Part shown: positions 61,908 through 64,000 of the stretch, in pieces | Layout of the letters: every line of letters begins with the position of its first letter | Numbering within the stretch: the stretch's first letter is position 1 | Assembly: GCF_003667315.2 (NCBI RefSeq) | Contig: NZ_RCTZ02000006.1 | Span: forward strand, 185,114-249,113 | Reading direction: 5' to 3' | Source: Tropicibacter alexandrii | GTDB lineage: Bacteria; Pseudomonadota; Alphaproteobacteria; Rhodobacterales; Rhodobacteraceae | DNA: 64,000 nucleotides | Position numbers and translations under genes: made by a program | The notes under the pieces: generated by a model | Told to the model about the DNA's origin: nothing | Databases searched by the model: none | Seen by the model: only the letters and a program-made list of their open reading frames with translations

Positions 61908-63615
61908 TCAAGGTCCAGCGGCGTATATTCCCTGTCATTAAGCTGAACGGTTCCCCTGCAACGAGGTTGGGCCCGATGATGTCGCGCGCCGCGCGCTCCA
62001 TTGCGCCCACGGACTTGAACCACCCCGACTTCTTTCCCGACGCCGTCCCCAAGGCCTCTCGGGCGATAGGACTAAGCTCACCCGCCTTTGCCTCCTCCCG
62101 TATTGACGCGATACTTACCTGATTGCCCGAGGCAGAGGAAAGTTGCGCATCCAAGACCGGCTGATCAAGGTCCTCCAGAGCCAAGTCGAGGAGAGCGATG
62201 GCTGCGCCGGATGGGATTGATGCGAAGATCTCCGCTTCAATTTTCCGACCCTCCTGCCATTTGAAGACTTTCCCGGATAGTTCGAACAATGCCTCCTCGT
62301 CGGGGTCTGGGCGCTTGTCGTCATCACGCAGAAGTGCCGTCCGGTAGCCGAGCGCTACAAACGCCGAAGCCCGCTTCAACATCTCATCGCCACCGCCGCT
62401 GATGAGACAGGTGCCTGCGGCGTGGAGTGATGGTTTCCCGCGATCGGCACACCACTGGTCTATGCCCCTGACAAATCCAACTTCGGTCGCCCCTTCACAT
62501 ACCAAGACAGACTTGGCGAGAAACGCCTCCGGGAAGAGCCTTGCCGTCCCTTGAAGCTCCGGATGGTCCCCTGCGCGCTTCAAGATGGGCCCATCCTTGC
62601 CTGGGCGCACGATTGTCAGAGGCATCAGCCCCAACTCTCGGACAACCACGGCAGAATGGCTGGTCATGAACACCTGGAGAGACTTTTCTGGATCTTTTGC
62701 GCCGAGCGCGTTCAGGAACTGGATGATCCTGTGCGGTTCGAGGCCGTGCTCGACCTCATCAACCAGCACAATTGCCGGGCCCGCCGCGGCTTCCTTTTGC
62801 AAACCGGCAATCAGGAGGCGCGTTGATCCGATACCCATTCCCTTCAGCGGGACGCCGTCATCATTGTGGAGAGAGATCGTGCCAGCCGACATTGACACGG
62901 AGTGGGCATCAAGTTCGGCGTGCAGATCGTTCCCGTCTCCAATTCCCAACTCATCTGCGACTCCCTTGACCTTTGCCAGCGCTGCCGCAAGCTGCGCATC
63001 TGCCGTGCCGCCGAATTGCGCGCGGGCGTCACGTGCCGCAGCGAGCAGTATCTGGGATGCGTCAGCCTTCTCCTCAGATAACTTGTTCAGCACCGATCCG
63101 CGCCTCCAAGACAGGTTCACATCCGAGAAGGAGCCGATCCGCGTCGGGGCAATGTCTTGCCGGTCGGCCCAAGCAAGGAAGCGCTCGCTCCCTAGAGCTG
63201 CCGCTCGATCAGAAACCAGCGTCCAGATCGGCTCGAGATCTGGACCTACAGTCAACCTGAGGCACAAAACCGTTTCAAGACCGGCCCGCGGCTCGTCTTC
63301 GATTTCACCGCTTGCGGCATTGAAGCCGCGGAGAAAGAGGCCGTAGGCGTCAAACGTCTTTAGGCGGTCCGAAAGTGCACCAAGGGTAACGGTGATCTCA
63401 ATCGGTGCGTCGACGGTAATGTTGGTGAAGTCCGCGTCGGTAAATTGGATCGTGCGCCGCGCCCCCATGCAGAGATCGATGGCGTCGAGGATGGTTGACT
63501 TCCCGCTGTCGCCAGGGCCCACCAAGCAGTTGATGCCCGGCGTTGGGCACCAGGACAGGGTCTTGATGCTCCTGAAATTCTGAACGTCGAGTTTCCGTAT
63601 CTGGGCCATGCTCAT
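61900..63615 (-). CDS. gajA: OLD-family ATPase-TOPRIM nuclease, Gabija GajA type
   Basis: A 571-residue OLD-like protein, the length of known GajA. The N-terminal ABC/SMC-like ATPase has VGPGDSGKST (about residues 32-41) and AIVLVDEVEHGLEPH, then an H-loop TSHSAVVV. The C-terminal TOPRIM domain shows SVLVCEGATEVGF (about 368-380) with the catalytic glutamate and LLRDDDKRPD (about 427-436) with the acidic metal site. I chose ATG 63615 (MSMAQIRKLDV); an ATG 16 codons upstream has no ribosome site. It is overlapped by gajB and divergent from the broken metallophosphoesterase. Confidence 0.83.
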   Translation of the reverse strand: MSMAQIRKLDVQNFRSIKTLSWCPTPGINCLVGPGDSGKSTILDAIDLCMGARRTIQFTDADFTNITVDAPIEITVTLGALSDRLKTFDAYGLFLRGFNAASGEIEDEPRAGLETVLCLRLTVGPDLEPIWTLVSDRAAALGSERFLAWADRQDIAPTRIGSFSDVNLSWRRGSVLNKLSEEKADASQILLAAARDARAQFGGTADAQLAAALAKVKGVADELGIGDGNDLHAELDAHSVSMSAGTISLHNDDGVPLKGMGIGSTRLLIAGLQKEAAAGPAIVLVDEVEHGLEPHRIIQFLNALGAKDPEKSLQVFMTSHSAVVVRELGLMPLTIVRPGKDGPILKRAGDHPELQGTARLFPEAFLAKSVLVCEGATEVGFVRGIDQWCADRGKPSLHAAGTCLISGGGDEMLKRASAFVALGYRTALLRDDDKRPDPDEEALFELSGKVFKWQEGRKIEAEIFASIPSGAAIALLDLALEDLDQPVLDAQLSSASGNQVSIASIREEAKAGELSPIAREALGTASGKKSGWFKSVGAMERAARDIIGPNLVAGEPFSLMTGNIRRWTLNA

Positions 63616-63845
63616 CCGCCGGTTGTTCTGGCCTCTTTTAACCCGTGGATCGCGTCGGGCCATTCATTTTTTCAGTTCTCGAGAATTGCTTGGTGTTCTG
63701 TATGGTCTACTCATTCTTGCATGTGCGACCGGCAACCCGGATATTCCCCGTGAGACCATTATCCGAACCGCTTCAAGATGAAACGCACTTGTATTTCTGC
63801 TTGAGTTTCAGCAGTTTGCGTGGGCTGGAAGTCAAGGAGATGTTG

Positions 63846-63923
63846 ATGGTGCGCGCGCTCGTTTTGGCCGATCTGCATTTGGACATGTGGAATGCTGCCG
63901 GCTTGGACCCGTTCAAGGGGCTC
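63846..63923 (+). pseudogene. Metallophosphoesterase gene cut by an IS21-like element
   Basis: AAGGAG, six bases, then ATG 63846 opens a frame reading MVRALVLADLHLDMWNAAG. ADLHLD with the following tryptophan is the N-terminal metal-binding motif of calcineurin-like metallophosphoesterases. After 26 codons the sequence changes to the end of an insertion element, although the frame itself stays open. The rest of the gene, if present, lies beyond the element and outside the window. Its place beside the Gabija pair suggests it was part of the same accessory cluster. Confidence 0.65.
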
Positions 63924-64000
63924 TGTCAACGGCAGAGCAAAATTGGACCAAAGGGCAGCGCAAAATGTTGCCACTTTGAAGGTGGCGTGATGAGTGTGCG
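63924..64000 (+). mobile_element. Left end of an IS21-like insertion element (partial)
   Basis: The element seems to start at TGTCAACGG (63924). It contains two tandem near-repeats typical of IS21-family ends, GCAGAGCAAAAT (63932-63943) and GCAGCGCAAAAT (63955-63966), set 23 bases apart. AAGGTGG then precedes ATG 63990 (MSV...), the probable first codons of the istA transposase, which runs off the window. Family assignment rests on the repeat pattern and is moderate; the target-site duplication cannot be checked here. Confidence 0.6.

Noticed and set aside
63702..63845. 48-codon N-terminal extension of the metallophosphoesterase
   Set aside because: The extension has no family character, while ATG 63846 has AAGGAG six bases upstream and starts the family's first strand directly.

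Overview
The window is about 64 kb of GC-rich chromosome from an alphaproteobacterium, most likely a marine Rhodobacterales/Roseobacter-group organism. This rests on the gene content: short-form hisG with hisZ, adenosylcobalamin-dependent nrdJ, xdhABC, two BMP-type nucleoside ABC importers, DUF1489 and TIGR02186 proteins. The intergenic palindromes, as I remember them, are also typical of the group. No rRNA, tRNA or CRISPR array was seen.

Region by region. Positions 1-8,060 hold housekeeping genes: a fructose-6-phosphate aldolase (minus strand), then plus-strand priA, a run of four closely packed genes (S49 protease, small zinc-ribbon protein, Ca/cation antiporter, pteridine-reductase-like SDR), an AT-rich 308 bp gap with a perfect DnaA box, and uvrC. 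Positions 8,055-12,000 hold a sulfotransferase, a secreted dienelactone hydrolase and a minus-strand set of TauE-like permease, TIGR02186 protein and thioesterase. Positions 12,188-18,829 hold a first BMP/nucleoside importer (permease, small unknown protein, permease, double ATPase, then the solute-binding protein), with an AraC regulator and a VOC protein. Positions 18,950-30,000 are mixed: rimI-tsaB, cupin, nfuA, gdhA, universal stress protein, a class IV aminotransferase, an M20 amidohydrolase, a second TauE-like exporter, a chorismate mutase, and a TetR-controlled membrane-protein operon with a clear 28 bp operator. Positions 30,164-39,543 form one long minus-strand unit, xdhA-xdhB-xdhC-ATPase-permease-permease-BMP, whose order suggests purine or nucleoside uptake coupled to hypoxanthine/xanthine oxidation. 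Positions 39,718-56,177 hold regulator pairs (ArsR/SRPBCC, MarR/MFS), dnaE, a repeat-containing lipoprotein, slyX, hisS-hisZ-hisG, a YghU-type GST, DUF218 and DUF1489 genes and nrdJ.

From about 56,300 to the right edge the character changes to an accessory, defence-like island. It holds a Lon-like AAA+ ATPase paired with an intact KptA/Tpt1 RNA 2'-phosphotransferase, a HipA-like kinase overlapping a DUF3037 gene, a Gabija-type pair (OLD-family ATPase-TOPRIM nuclease overlapping a UvrD-like helicase), and a metallophosphoesterase gene cut after about 26 codons by the end of an IS21-like element that runs off the window.

A second theme is palindromic repeat DNA. At least four families are scattered between genes: a 26 bp perfect palindrome (four copies), palindromes centred on TTCGAA (six copies, four in tandem), a GGTATTT...CAGAAGAAG element (five copies), and a CCCGGG-rich inverted repeat. 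Copies of three of these families lie inside reading frames (xdhA, xdhB, a VOC gene) without breaking them.
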